From Rhizobium grahamii CCGE 502 (lineage in GTDB: Bacteria; Pseudomonadota; Alphaproteobacteria; Rhizobiales; Rhizobiaceae), in contig NZ_AEYE02000007.1 of assembly GCF_000298315.2 (NCBI RefSeq), positions 1-60,151 on the forward strand: a stretch of 60,151 bases of DNA, given 5' to 3'. A program made the translations under genes and the position numbers. Position 1 is the stretch's first letter. Every line of letters begins with the position of its first letter. The notes under the pieces were generated by a model. The model made no database searches and was not told the origin of the DNA. It worked only from the letters and a program-made list of their open reading frames with translations. This document shows, piece by piece, positions 17,214-26,367 of the stretch.

Positions 17214-18773
17214 TCAGCGCTTCAAGCTGCCGAGAATACCGCGCACCAGCGCCCGGCCGACCTGTGTCGCCACCGTCCGGGCAACGCTTTTCATCGCGGC
17301 TTCCACGACTGTTTCACGCTGATAGCCGGAGGAGCGGGCGCGACCCTGGCTCTTGGCCTGCGGCTCGTTGTCGTCGTCACCGAAGCCCGGCAGGGTCCAG
17401 CGACCCGAGGCGCTGCCCTCGGTCGGTTCTGTCGGCTGCACCTGCTTGGCGGCATCGGAGTCCGACGCCTTCTTCGCGCGTGCTGCCAGAATCTCGAAGG
17501 CGGACTCGCGATCGAGGTCTTCATCATAGACGCCGAGCACGGGGCTCCTGTCCATGACCTGCTGACGCTCCGCATCGGTGAGCGGACCGACACGTCCGGA
17601 CGGCGGGCGGACCAGCGTCCGCTCGACGATCGAGGGCGAGCCCTTCGCTTCCAGCGTCGACACCAGCGCCTCGCCGGTGCCGAGCGTGGTGATGACGGTG
17701 GCGCAGTCGAAGGCAGGATTGGGGCGGAATGTGTCGGCAGCGGTCTTCACCGCCTTCTGCTCCCGCGGCGAATAGGCGCGCAACGCGTGCTGCACCCGGT
17801 TGCCGAGCTGGGCGAGCACCGTTTCCGGCACGTCGAGCGGGTTCTGCGTCACGAAATAGACGCCGACGCCCTTCGAACGAATGAGGCGAACGACCTGCTC
17901 GACGCGCTCGAGCAGCACCTTCGGCGCGTCGTTGAAGAGCAAGTGCGCCTCGTCGAAGAAGAAAACGAGGTTCGGCTTCTCGGGATCGCCGACTTCCGGC
18001 AACTCCTCGAAGAGCTCGGAAAGCAGCCACAGCAGGAAGGTCGCGTAGAGCCGTGGGTTCATCATCAGCTTGTCGGCGGCAAGCACCGAGATCTGGCCGT
18101 AGCCGCGGTTGTTGGTCCGCATGATGTCGGTGATCTTTAGCGCCGGCTCTCCGAAGAAATGCTCGGCGCCCTGTTGCTCCAGCACCAGCATAGCACGCTG
18201 GATCGAGGCGACCGACGCCTTCGAGATCAGGCCGAACTTGCTGGAGAGTTCCGTCGCGTTCTCAGCCATGTAGTTCAGCAACGAGGAGAAGTCCTTGAGG
18301 TCGAGCAGCGGCAGGCCGCCCTGGTCGGCAATCTTGAAGGCGATGTTGATAACGCCTTCCTGCGGCTCGGAAGCATCCATCAGGCGGGCCAGCAGCAGCG
18401 GCCCCATCTCGGCGATAGTGGTGCGGACACGGTGGCCCTTCTCGCCGAACAGGTCCCAGAAGATGACCGGGAACTGGTCGAAGTCGTAGTCGTCGAAGCC
18501 GATCTGCTCGGCGCGCTTGGTCAGAAAATCCTTCGGCTCGCCCTTGGCGGCGATGCCGGAAAGATCGCCCTTGATGTCGGCGCAGAAAACCGGCACGCCG
18601 GCCCTCGAAAAGCCTTCGGCAAGCACCTGCAGCGTCACCGTCTTGCCGGTGCCGGTGGCGCCGGTCACCAGCCCGTGGCGGTTTCCGAATTTCAGGTCGA
18701 GATATTCCGGCTTGTTGATGCTGTCATCCGGATTGCGGCTGACGCCGACGAAAATCTTGCCATCCTCGAGCAT
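17214..18773 (-). CDS. HerA-like ATPase of the DUF853 (YjgR) family
   Basis: This 519-residue cytoplasmic P-loop ATPase has Walker A (GATGTGKTVTLQ, near residue 30) and a Walker B-like segment (LVFFFDEAHLLF). The text throughout matches the DUF853/YjgR family of HerA-type ATPases, whose role is unknown. I chose the ATG at 18773 because AGGGAG lies 10 bases upstream and homologues start near EDGKIFVGVS; an in-frame start 39 codons further upstream is possible but lacks support. The C-terminal 100 residues are low-complexity and end with a basic helix. It stands alone. Confidence 0.9.
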   Translation of the reverse strand: MLEDGKIFVGVSRNPDDSINKPEYLDLKFGNRHGLVTGATGTGKTVTLQVLAEGFSRAGVPVFCADIKGDLSGIAAKGEPKDFLTKRAEQIGFDDYDFDQFPVIFWDLFGEKGHRVRTTIAEMGPLLLARLMDASEPQEGVINIAFKIADQGGLPLLDLKDFSSLLNYMAENATELSSKFGLISKASVASIQRAMLVLEQQGAEHFFGEPALKITDIMRTNNRGYGQISVLAADKLMMNPRLYATFLLWLLSELFEELPEVGDPEKPNLVFFFDEAHLLFNDAPKVLLERVEQVVRLIRSKGVGVYFVTQNPLDVPETVLAQLGNRVQHALRAYSPREQKAVKTAADTFRPNPAFDCATVITTLGTGEALVSTLEAKGSPSIVERTLVRPPSGRVGPLTDAERQQVMDRSPVLGVYDEDLDRESAFEILAARAKKASDSDAAKQVQPTEPTEGSASGRWTLPGFGDDDNEPQAKSQGRARSSGYQRETVVEAAMKSVARTVATQVGRALVRGILGSLKR

Positions 18774-18971
18774 TTCGAAAAATCTCCCTGCGGCTGTCGG
18801 CGCCGATTGCGTCAAAATGCGGAGCAACGTTTCCGCACGGTCATTGTAATATCGTTTCCCTGTTATAAGCAGGGAGTTCAATGCGGACAACTGTCTGCAT
18901 TAAAAGGAAAAGTAGGATAAAGCCTGCTTTTGCGGCAGGCGGCTTGAGTTGCCTGGAAAGTTCGATTAACG

Positions 18972-18987
18972 TTGACGTTAACGTCAA
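18972..18987. promoter_or_regulatory. Perfect 16-bp palindrome, probable operator
   Basis: TTGACGTTAACGTCAA is a perfect inverted repeat 17 bp before the ATG of the DUF2267-like gene, just upstream of its AGGAGG site. Upstream bases (TTAACG at 18966) extend partial symmetry. The motif resembles sites of some MerR-family regulators in Proteobacteria, but the cognate regulator is not known. Confidence 0.6.
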
Positions 18988-19003
18988 AAACAGGAGGCTG
19001 ACA

Positions 19004-19399
19004 ATGACTGAAATCGTAGACCAGATCGCCGCGCGCGTGGGCATCCCCGCAGAGGTGGCCGAGAAGGCGCTCGGCATGATGCTCGGCTTCCTGCAGCGCG
19101 AAGCGGCGGACGGTCCGGTCGCCAAGATGATCGAATCCATTCCGGGCGCGTCCGACCTCGTTGCCAAGTACAACGGCGAAGGCGCGAGTGGTGGGGGCGG
19201 AATCCTCGGCAGCATCATGGGCGCCCTCGGCGGCGGCGGCATCATGGGTCTGGGCCAGCAGTTGATGTCTGAAGGCCTCGGCATGGGCGAGATTACCTCG
19301 CTTGCCAAGGAAACCATCGCGATCGCCGAGCAGCATGCCGGCAAGGAAGTGGTTGACGAGGTTGTCGGCTCGGTCCCGGGTCTCAGCCAGTTCGTCTAA
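19004..19399 (+). CDS. Small glycine-rich protein, DUF2267-like N-terminus
   Basis: This 131-residue protein starts at an ATG with AGGAGG 7 bases upstream. An upstream in-frame start exists but would run through the palindrome. The first 55 residues (IVDQIAARVGIPAEVAEKALGMMLGFLQRE) resemble DUF2267-type helical proteins. A glycine-rich centre follows (GEGASGGGGILGSIMGALGGGGIMG), then an acidic helix. There is no signal peptide. Function unknown. A strong terminator follows. Confidence 0.8.
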   Translation: MTEIVDQIAARVGIPAEVAEKALGMMLGFLQREAADGPVAKMIESIPGASDLVAKYNGEGASGGGGILGSIMGALGGGGIMGLGQQLMSEGLGMGEITSLAKETIAIAEQHAGKEVVDEVVGSVPGLSQFV

Positions 19400-19418
19400 G
19401 CGGACGGGTCAAGCTTTC

Positions 19419-19444
19419 AGCGGGCGGGCCTGGTCCCGCCCGCT
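19419..19444 (+). terminator. Terminator after the DUF2267-like gene
   Basis: A perfect 10-bp GC-rich stem (AGCGGGCGGG/CCCGCCCGCT) with a 6-base loop followed by TGCGTTTGTGG, 20 bp past the stop and just before the stop of the opposing gene at 19456. Confidence 0.7.
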
Positions 19445-19455
19445 TGCGTTTGTGG

Positions 19456-19887
19456 TTACGGCGTTATGCCGAGCAGGGTGAGCCAGTTTCGAGACTGGTC
19501 ACTGGCGGCAGCGCGTCCGGTTGCGTCAAGCACATGAGGGCCGCAATAGCGCTCTACATTGCGCCGATCGGCGTCGGTGATCTGAGGGTTGCGAGAGGCT
19601 GCGATGACTTCGCGCCAGGCGCAGCCAAGAACGGGCTCGACCACGATGCCGCTGTCGCAGCCAGTGCTCAGGCAAAAAGAGACTTTCCGTTGGCTTTCGA
19701 TGCGGCCGCCGATCGCATCGGCGTAAAGGCCGGTCCAATCGGCGCGGATCTGCTCGCATCGCGCGGCCGCCCCGCTTTGACGGCAACTAACCTTCGGCAC
19801 GTAGCTGTCCGCTGGTGCCCAATCGGCAACCTCGGCGAGGCTGACGCATCCACAGGCAAAAAGAGCTGCGGCAATGAACTGCAACAT
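19456..19887 (-). CDS. Putative small lipoprotein or secreted protein, unknown function
   Basis: This 143-residue protein begins with a short hydrophobic segment ending in a lipobox-like LFACGC (residues 9-14). The mature part has six more cysteines, suggesting disulfides in the periplasm. No family recognised. It converges on the DUF2267-like gene. Confidence 0.6.
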   Translation of the reverse strand: MLQFIAAALFACGCVSLAEVADWAPADSYVPKVSCRQSGAAARCEQIRADWTGLYADAIGGRIESQRKVSFCLSTGCDSGIVVEPVLGCAWREVIAASRNPQITDADRRNVERYCGPHVLDATGRAAASDQSRNWLTLLGITP

Positions 19888-20001
19888 AGGGCCCCTTTGC
19901 TTGGCGCAAGCGAATCACACGAGACAAGCTCAAGGATTTCTTTACTTGCTAAAGGAGCACTTCTGAAGCGCCATTGTATCGGGATCGGCGAGGCAAGCGG
20001 A

Positions 20002-20208
20002 TCAATGCTTGCTCTTCGTTTCTCTCGCCAGCTTGAGGATCACGTCGTCAGCCGCATCGGCCAGCGCCATCGCGATTTCTGCTGCCTTCCATCCCCGCTT
20101 CTCGCCATTGCGAATGAGCTCGAAGAGGAGCGGTTCGAACTCCGACCTGCAGGTTTCCATACGCTGATCGGAAGTCGAACGATTCTTAGCCAATTGAGTA
20201 TCTACCAT
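20002..20208 (-). CDS. Small helical protein, unknown function
   Basis: This 68-residue protein has a second half (LLFELIRNGEKRGWKAAEIAMALADAADDVILKLARE) that reads as two amphipathic helices. It is cytoplasmic. The ribosome binding site is weak (GGGG 8 bases before the ATG). Coding-like composition and a compact fold support a real gene, but no family is recognised. Confidence 0.5.
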   Translation of the reverse strand: MVDTQLAKNRSTSDQRMETCRSEFEPLLFELIRNGEKRGWKAAEIAMALADAADDVILKLARETKSKH

Positions 20209-20555
20209 GTCAATACCCCAAACCCTGAGGATAGATTTAGCAAGGCCGCGTAAGAGCGCAAGTAAATATATTAATCGAGCTTTAACAATTTCGTCTAATA
20301 TATGCTTTATTCGCCAAATGCTAGAAAAACATAAGAAGGGCCCGTCGGGGTTGGACGAGCCCCGCCTTCTTTGTCGCCGGAAAAAGCAACGCGGTCAGCA
20401 GAGAAATCCTCGTTGTGCCAGGTTAAAGGGTCAATTCATCCATATTTTGTATAGCGTACCATAAATATGTTGTCGGCGATCGCGTCTAAACATCTATGAA
20501 TCGATATTTATGCTCGTTATACGAGAGTGACGCAGAAATGCTATTTGGTTTTACT
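20209..20555. other. AT-rich intergenic region with one strong hairpin
   Basis: This gap is clearly more AT-rich than its neighbours. It should hold the promoter of the 68-residue gene on the minus strand. A stem-loop at 20334-20371 is described separately. No coding frame is convincing. Confidence 0.5.
20334..20371. terminator. Orphan stem-loop, terminator-like
   Basis: AAGAAGG...GTCGGGG at 20334-20350 can pair with GCCCCGCCTTCTT at 20359-20371. It is about 130 bp from the nearest gene start and 185 bp from the stop of zwf, so it could end the zwf transcript (read on the minus strand, followed by T-rich sequence) or belong to a small RNA. Confidence 0.45.
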
Positions 20556-22088
20556 TTAGTTGGGCGGGTATTTCTTAAGTAACTTTGGGCCTTGGTTGTG
20601 CGGCGCTTCGCCCAGCTGATGCCACTCCCGGCCATCGCGTCGGATGAGCTCGTCAGCACAGGAGGGGCCGCTGCTTCCGGGCGCGTAGGCCTCCGGCGTT
20701 TCGCTGCTCTTTGCCCACATATCCAGGAAGGGTTGGACCGCCGCCCAGCCGGCTTCGATGCCGTCGGCGCGCTGGAACAGCGTCTGGTCACCGATGAAAA
20801 GGTCGTAGAGAAGCGACTCGTAGCCGGTCATCTTGCCGATATCGAACTCGTCGGCATAGCGGAAGTCGAGCGAGACCGGGACGGTATCGACGGAAAGACC
20901 GGGCGACTTGATGGAGATCTCGACGCTCAACCCCTCATCGGGCTGCACCTGGATGACCATCTTGTTCGCCGGCAAAAGGCGGTTGACGTCCGTTTTCCGG
21001 AACTGCGCGAACGGCACCTGCTTGAAGGTGATGACGACCTCCGTATCACGCGCCTTCAAGGCCTTGCCCGTTCTGAGATAGAACGGCACCCCGGCCCAGC
21101 GCCAAGTGTCGACATAGAGCTTCAGCGCGACATAGGTCTCGGTGTTGCTGTCGGGCGAGACATCCTTGGTCTCGCGGAATGCGGTGATGTCGCGTCCGTC
21201 GAGCGTGCCGGCCTTATAGGCGCCGCGAACCGCGTGCGAGACAGCCTCTTCCGGCGTATAGATGCGCAGAGCGCTCAGCGCCTTGCTCTTTTCGGTGCGG
21301 ATTGCTTCGGCGCCGAAGCCGTTCGGGGCCTCCATCGCGATCATCGCCAGCAACTGGAACAAGTGGTTGGGAATCATGTCGCGCAGCGCGCCGGTCGCGT
21401 CATAGAATTTGCCGCGTGTGCCGACGTCGACGATCTCCGCCGCGGAAATCTGCACATGATCGATGTAATTGTTGTTCCAGAGGGATTCGATCATCATGTT
21501 GGCGAAGCGGGCCGTCAGAATGTTCTGCACCGTTTCCTTCCCCAGGAAGTGATCGAGACGATAGACTTGGTTCTCGGAGATGTTGCTGAGAATATGCGCG
21601 TTCAACGCACGGGCGGAGGCTAGGTCGGTGCCGAAAGGTTTCTCGATCGCAATGCGCCGGAAACATCCGTCGGCTTCGGTGGTCAGTCCATGTGCGTGCA
21701 GCTTTTCGACCAGTGGTCCGAAAAACTGCGGCGGCACCGCAAAGTAGAAGGCGGCGTTGCAGCTCGTGAGGTGCTTCTTGATCTCGAGGAATATCGCATC
21801 CTGCGTGAAATCGCCGGAAATATAGGAGACGCGTTGGCGCAGCCGACGCCATGCATCGTCGGTCTCCGGTCGGATCGGTTCGCTCAGGGTGGCGAGAAAG
21901 CTGTCCAGCCGCGCCACCAATGAGGCGTCATCGCCTGGTTCGATGCCGACGCCGAGGATCTTCAGGTCGTCGCCCACCAGCCCGCTCCGCGTCAGATTGA
22001 TGATTGCCGGGATCAGCAGGCGCCGCGTCAGGTCGCCCGTGGCGCCAAAGATAACAAGGGTGGCTGGCGGAATGGGGGCGGCGTCCAT
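20556..22088 (-). CDS. zwf: Glucose-6-phosphate 1-dehydrogenase
   Basis: This 510-residue enzyme oxidises glucose-6-phosphate with NADP(+) to 6-phosphogluconolactone, the entry to the Entner-Doudoroff and pentose phosphate routes. The nucleotide motif GATGDLTRRLL is at residues 15-25, and the substrate site reads RLDHFLGKE (RIDHYLGKE in most homologues). The EKPFG motif is present. The ATG at 22088 follows GAGGAGAG; an in-frame start 25 codons upstream lacks this. In Sinorhizobium zwf usually clusters with pgl and edd. Here it stands alone, so this may be a second copy. Confidence 0.95.
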   Translation of the reverse strand: MDAAPIPPATLVIFGATGDLTRRLLIPAIINLTRSGLVGDDLKILGVGIEPGDDASLVARLDSFLATLSEPIRPETDDAWRRLRQRVSYISGDFTQDAIFLEIKKHLTSCNAAFYFAVPPQFFGPLVEKLHAHGLTTEADGCFRRIAIEKPFGTDLASARALNAHILSNISENQVYRLDHFLGKETVQNILTARFANMMIESLWNNNYIDHVQISAAEIVDVGTRGKFYDATGALRDMIPNHLFQLLAMIAMEAPNGFGAEAIRTEKSKALSALRIYTPEEAVSHAVRGAYKAGTLDGRDITAFRETKDVSPDSNTETYVALKLYVDTWRWAGVPFYLRTGKALKARDTEVVITFKQVPFAQFRKTDVNRLLPANKMVIQVQPDEGLSVEISIKSPGLSVDTVPVSLDFRYADEFDIGKMTGYESLLYDLFIGDQTLFQRADGIEAGWAAVQPFLDMWAKSSETPEAYAPGSSGPSCADELIRRDGREWHQLGEAPHNQGPKLLKKYPPN

Positions 22089-22223
22089 AAAGCTCTCTCC
22101 TCGCTGTTTGTCACGACTATAGTGCGCACGGGTGCGGCGGCAAGCAGGATGCCGACCGACCATTGCAAGGCGATGTCAGAGAGAGCAGGCTGCGTTCCGC
22201 CCCGAAAGGCGGTCGCGCTGTTG

Positions 22224-22994
22224 TCAGCCCTTGACGGCCACCATGAAGATCCGCGGAAAACGCAGCAAGACGCGCCCGTCCGACATCTTCGGGTAAGCCC
22301 TTTCGATGCGGCCGAGATAATCTGCCAGAAATGCGCCGCGATGATCCTCGCCGGCGTGATCAAGATAAGGCCGGAGGCCCGTCCCCTTCACCCATTCGAC
22401 GATCGCGGCGGCATCCGCCATCGGATGATTGTAGGCGGTATGCCAGATGTCGACCCGCGCCGCCTTGGCGATCAGCCGGCTATAGTAGGTCGAGGCCGGC
22501 GGCAGTGGCTTGCGGCGAACGCTCTTGGCTTGGAAGGCTGCCTTCCACGGGCCGGCATGAGCGGTTTCTTCCATCAGCAGATGGGTCGGCTCGGTCAGAT
22601 TGTCAGGCATCTGCACGGCAAGCACACCACCCGGCGCCAGCCCGTCCATCAGGCGATCGAAAATGTCGAGATGGTTGGGTAGCCATTGGAAGACGGCGTT
22701 TGCGAAAAGAAGGTCTGCCGGTTCGCTCGGGTGCCAGGTGGCAAGGTCTGCCTCGACAAAGGACGTGCCGGGCATCCGCTTGCGCGCCGCCTCCAGCATG
22801 TTCAGGTCGCTGTCCAGTCCGGAAACGCCCTCGGCGCCGAAGCGCTCGACGATCAGCGCGGTCGAGTTGCCGGGACCGCAGCCGAGGTCGACGGCGTGGC
22901 GCACCTGTTCGAGTGGCACTTGTGCGAGCAGATCACGTGCGGGACGCGTCCGTTCATCCTCGAATTTGACATATTGGCTGGCAGACCACGCCAT
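22224..22994 (-). CDS. tam: Trans-aconitate 2-methyltransferase
   Basis: This 256-residue SAM-dependent methyltransferase has motif I ([11 protein letters not shown], residues 39-49). The N-terminus [17 protein letters not shown] and the segment ANAVFQWLP are characteristic of Tam, which methylates trans-aconitate formed from cis-aconitate. AAGGAGAA lies just before the ATG. It reads the same way as zwf, with 135 bp between them. Confidence 0.9.
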   Translation of the reverse strand: MAWSASQYVKFEDERTRPARDLLAQVPLEQVRHAVDLGCGPGNSTALIVERFGAEGVSGLDSDLNMLEAARKRMPGTSFVEADLATWHPSEPADLLFANAVFQWLPNHLDIFDRLMDGLAPGGVLAVQMPDNLTEPTHLLMEETAHAGPWKAAFQAKSVRRKPLPPASTYYSRLIAKAARVDIWHTAYNHPMADAAAIVEWVKGTGLRPYLDHAGEDHRGAFLADYLGRIERAYPKMSDGRVLLRFPRIFMVAVKG

Positions 22995-23242
22995 GCAATT
23001 CTCCTTTGCCTGTTGCAGCTTTCACGGTGCGCCGTGTCGGTGCGCGGCCCTCCATCCGACATCCCTGGAATGCGTTGTGCAGAAGATGGCTGAAATAGCC
23101 ACGAGCCCAATACAGTCCAGGAACGGCGGCGAGCGCAAGGGCCGTTCACGAAATCGCCGATATCGTCTTTGTGTGACAGTATTTTTTACGAAGAGAAGAG
23201 AGGGGCGCCCGTGCTGCAATGCGCGGGCGAATCCAAAGCTGG

Positions 23243-23710
23243 TCAGGCGGCGAGAATCGTGATGCCGTGCGCATTAGCCGCGGCCTTCATACGCTCCATC
23301 GTTTCCTTAGAAGGCACTGCCTTTGGCGGTTCCTGCGAACCTGCGGCCTCCAGGAAGTCCGCCATGTCGCTGTCGACGATCGCCGAGAACACGGCGGCCT
23401 CCGGACCCGTATTGGAGTAGGCGTGCGGCTGGTTCGCCTCGATGCGGACGATGTCGCCCGCCGTGGCCTCGAATTCGTCGATGCCTTTCTCGGTCGCGCG
23501 CCGGATGGTCAACCGGCCCTCGATGATCCGGAAGACCTCGGGGCTCGCGTGGCGGTGAAGCGGCGTCCGGCTACCCGCCGGCACGGTAATGTCGAAGATA
23601 TTGAGCCAGGCTCCCTGCAGACGAGCCCGTCGCTCGATCCGATCGCCCAGCACGAAGAACACCTTCGCGCTCGCCTGGGCAGGCGCTTTCACAAATGAGT
23701 TGGACATCAT
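23243..23710 (-). CDS. Cupin-domain protein
   Basis: This 155-residue single-domain cupin carries the metal-binding motif PLHRHASPEVFRIIEGRL (residues about 49-66) and the second motif AGDIVRIEANQPHAYSNTG. The ligands are two histidines and a glutamate, plus a later histidine. Substrate unknown. The start may be 23710 or the next ATG at 23707. It follows a 36-codon frame with a good ribosome binding site. Confidence 0.8.
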   Translation of the reverse strand: MMSNSFVKAPAQASAKVFFVLGDRIERRARLQGAWLNIFDITVPAGSRTPLHRHASPEVFRIIEGRLTIRRATEKGIDEFEATAGDIVRIEANQPHAYSNTGPEAAVFSAIVDSDMADFLEAAGSQEPPKAVPSKETMERMKAAANAHGITILAA

Positions 23711-23743
23711 GTCTCGCTTTTCTTTTTCTTGGCGGCGAGCCCG

Positions 23744-23854
23744 TTAGCCCCTTCCGAGGTCGTTGGCAACCCGCTCAAGTTCGTCGCGGTTGGCGCTTGC
23801 AGCGTCGTCAGGCATATGGGTGGCGATCCCGGCGGCATCAAGAAGGCGCGTCAT
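23744..23854 (-). CDS. Possible 36-residue protein between the patatin and cupin genes
   Basis: The ATG at 23854 is preceded by GAAAGGGG with 4 bases spacing. The 36 residues (TRLLDAAGIATHMPDDAA, then RDELERVAND) read as a small acidic helix. It fills the gap between the patatin stop (23892) and the cupin start (23710), so the three may be one transcript. No homologue is known to me. Confidence 0.4.
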   Translation of the reverse strand: MTRLLDAAGIATHMPDDAASANRDELERVANDLGRG

Positions 23855-23891
23855 ATCGCCCCTTTCTGCCGGCCGGTCCCCGGCTGCCGCT

Positions 23892-24968
23892 TCAGGCCGC
23901 AACGCTCTCTTGGGCGCCGTTCCGCGCTGCCAGAATGCGTTTGGCCACTTCGTCCAGAGCCTTTGCGTTGTCCCTTGCAATCGACGCCGCGATCGCCTTC
24001 AGCGCTGCGATATTCTCCGGCGAGGCATCATCAAGCGCGTCGTTTTCCCTTTGCGTCAACTGCCGCTCCAGACGGAAGTAATCGAGGCTCTCGACGTTGT
24101 CGTCCGTGACGACCGTCGAGTATTCAAGCTCCGTGCCGGTGGGATTGAGCAGCGCATTGGCCTCGTACGAGGCCGTGCTTGCCTGTCCCTGCATCAGAAT
24201 TGAAATCAAAGGCGTATCGTGCGCCGGATGCATCCAGCCGACTGCGCCCCAGTCCTTCGCCTCCTGATAGGCGACGGGGCGGTTCTGCTGTCCGGTGCCG
24301 AGCGACAGGAAGACCAGCCGATCGCCCTGCCACGGCTTCTTGCGGGCCTCGACATAGGCCGCGAGAATGGGGTCATTGGCAAATACGCCGCCATCGATCA
24401 ATGGCACGAAACGTTCGTCCTGTTTCTTCACGCCGACACGCTCGATCAGCGCTGGCGGAAAATAGGTCGGGGCGGCGGAGGTTGCCCGTGCCGCCTCCCA
24501 GTAGCGGAAGTTGCTGTTCCTCTTGTCGGCGTTCGACATGAACAGCGCCGCCCGGTTGCGAATATTGTAGGCTGGAATGAGGACGGTGGAGAGGCCCTTG
24601 TCCAGCGTTGCGGTTCCAAGCCGCTGCTTCAGCTTTATCTCGAGCATCTCGGCACTATAGCTCGGATCGTGGAGGCCGAACGGATTGACGACATCGGCGA
24701 GCGGCGGCTTTCTGAAGATTTCCGCCCCTTCGTTCACGTAGAGGCTGAGCAGATCGTCGGGCGTGCAGGCCGCCTCGCCGGAATTCGATGGGTGAGGACA
24801 GGTCAGACCTGCCGCAATGATGCCGCCGGTCGAGGTGCCCGCAATCAGGTCGAAAGCCCTGTGCAGCGGCAGCCCGTCAAGCCGCCTCGCCAGTTCCACC
24901 AGGATTACGGCCGGAATGATGCCACGGATACCGCCGCCATCGATCGAAAGAATAAAACGCGTTGCCAT
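23892..24968 (-). CDS. Patatin-like phospholipase
   Basis: This 358-residue lipid acyl hydrolase has the oxyanion motif DGGGIRG (10-16), the nucleophile elbow GTSTG (Ser46) and the catalytic DGG (Asp192). The domain layout is close to the CapV/CBASS-type and plant-type patatins. No cyclic-nucleotide synthase, Cap2/Cap3 or other defence gene lies next to it, so a CBASS role is not supported. No signal peptide. It is upstream of the 36-residue frame and the cupin on the same strand. Confidence 0.9.
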   Translation of the reverse strand: MATRFILSIDGGGIRGIIPAVILVELARRLDGLPLHRAFDLIAGTSTGGIIAAGLTCPHPSNSGEAACTPDDLLSLYVNEGAEIFRKPPLADVVNPFGLHDPSYSAEMLEIKLKQRLGTATLDKGLSTVLIPAYNIRNRAALFMSNADKRNSNFRYWEAARATSAAPTYFPPALIERVGVKKQDERFVPLIDGGVFANDPILAAYVEARKKPWQGDRLVFLSLGTGQQNRPVAYQEAKDWGAVGWMHPAHDTPLISILMQGQASTASYEANALLNPTGTELEYSTVVTDDNVESLDYFRLERQLTQRENDALDDASPENIAALKAIAASIARDNAKALDEVAKRILAARNGAQESVAA

Positions 24969-25078
24969 TTGCCCCTCCAGCGCCGGTTCATCCGGTCGTG
25001 GAGAGTATGAATTACAACCACAGGAATGCTACAAACTGAAACGCTCTTTTTGATTGAGGTCGGTTGTGAGTGAGCAGC

Positions 25079-26119
25079 TCAAAACTGTGTAACCACGCTA
25101 ATCCCGACGCCCTCGGCTCGATCCAGCGTCATCAGGCCCGGGATTGCCTCCTCGAGTGTGATGCGCCGGCCGATCAGCTTTTGCGGCGCGATCTTGCCCG
25201 ACGTCAGCATCGCCAGCATCGCATCGTAGCGCCAGGCTTGCATCCCATGACTGCCGTAGATCTCCAGCTCGTGGCCGATCACCTGCGCCATAGGGATCTT
25301 GGGTGTCGCATATTCGCCGAGCATCAGGCCGATCTGCACGTGCCGCCCGCGCCGGCGCAAGTTCTTGATTGAGTTGAAGCAGGTGACGGGATGGCCGAGC
25401 GCGTCGATGGAGACATGCGCGCCGCCCTTGGTGATTTCGCGCACGGCTTCCGCCACATCGGCCACGTTGCTGGCATTGATCGTTGCCACGGCTCCGCATT
25501 CGCGCGCAAAAGCAAGCTTCTGATCGGAAAGATCGATGCCGATCGCGTTGGCTCCAAGCGCGCTGGCGATCATGATGGCCGAAAGCCCGACGCCGCCGCA
25601 GCCATGCACGGCAATCCATTCGCCGGGGCCGGTGCGCGCCTGATCGGCGACCGCCCGAAATGATGTCGCGAAGCGGCAGCCGAGGCTTGCCGCGGTCGCG
25701 TCGTCAACGCTGTCAGGCAGATGCACGAGGTTGGTATCGGCGTAGTCGATCGCGACATATTCGGCAAACGAGCCCCAATGCGTGAAGCCCGGCTGGAACT
25801 GGTTGGGGCAGACCTGCTGATTGCCGGAATGGCATTCGCTGCAATGGCCGCAGCCGGACACGAAGGGGACGGTCACGCGATCGCCGACCTTGAAGCGTAT
25901 GACGCCTTTGCCTGTCGCAACCACCTTGCCGGCAAGTTCATGGCCCGGCACGTGCGGGAGCTTGATGTCGGGATCGTGGCCCATCCAGCCGTGCCAGTCG
26001 CTACGGCAAAGCCCTGTCGCGCCGACGGCGATGACAACGCCGTCCTCGCTGGGCGTCGGGTCGGGGAGGGCGCGAATTTCCGGAGCCTTCTCGAAGGCGT
26101 CGTAGAACATGGCTTTCAT
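25079..26119 (-). CDS. Zinc-dependent alcohol dehydrogenase
   Basis: This 346-residue medium-chain dehydrogenase has the catalytic zinc residues (Cys in GLCRSDWH, GHE in PGHELAGKV), four structural-zinc cysteines (CGHCSECHSGNQQVC) and the NAD motif GCGGVGLSA. The ATG at 26119 follows GGGGAG; the open frame extends 48 codons upstream without support. Substrate cannot be read from the sequence. It is divergent from the aminotransferase gene. Confidence 0.9.
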   Translation of the reverse strand: MKAMFYDAFEKAPEIRALPDPTPSEDGVVIAVGATGLCRSDWHGWMGHDPDIKLPHVPGHELAGKVVATGKGVIRFKVGDRVTVPFVSGCGHCSECHSGNQQVCPNQFQPGFTHWGSFAEYVAIDYADTNLVHLPDSVDDATAASLGCRFATSFRAVADQARTGPGEWIAVHGCGGVGLSAIMIASALGANAIGIDLSDQKLAFARECGAVATINASNVADVAEAVREITKGGAHVSIDALGHPVTCFNSIKNLRRRGRHVQIGLMLGEYATPKIPMAQVIGHELEIYGSHGMQAWRYDAMLAMLTSGKIAPQKLIGRRITLEEAIPGLMTLDRAEGVGISVVTQF

Positions 26120-26367
26120 CGATTTCACTCCCCGTCGGTCGCAGCGTTCGCGGCGCATGATGGCACGGCGCCTGCGTTGCTTCCAATCGCGCAATCCATG
26201 ATTTTCAGTGATAGACCCATCGATGGCGTTCAACACGTCGCGCACGAATATTACTCGCTGCAAACGCTCTTCGCCATTTTCTTGCGTAGGGTTCGGGGGC
26301 GCGGATTTCCCCTTGACCGCCTCTCTACAGGGGGATTTTGCTCTTCTGACTTTTTAAGGAGAATGCA

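Noticed and set aside
23892-24968. Patatin gene as the effector of a CBASS antiviral system
   Set aside because: No cyclic-nucleotide synthase or accessory gene is nearby; flanking genes are a cupin and an alcohol dehydrogenase.
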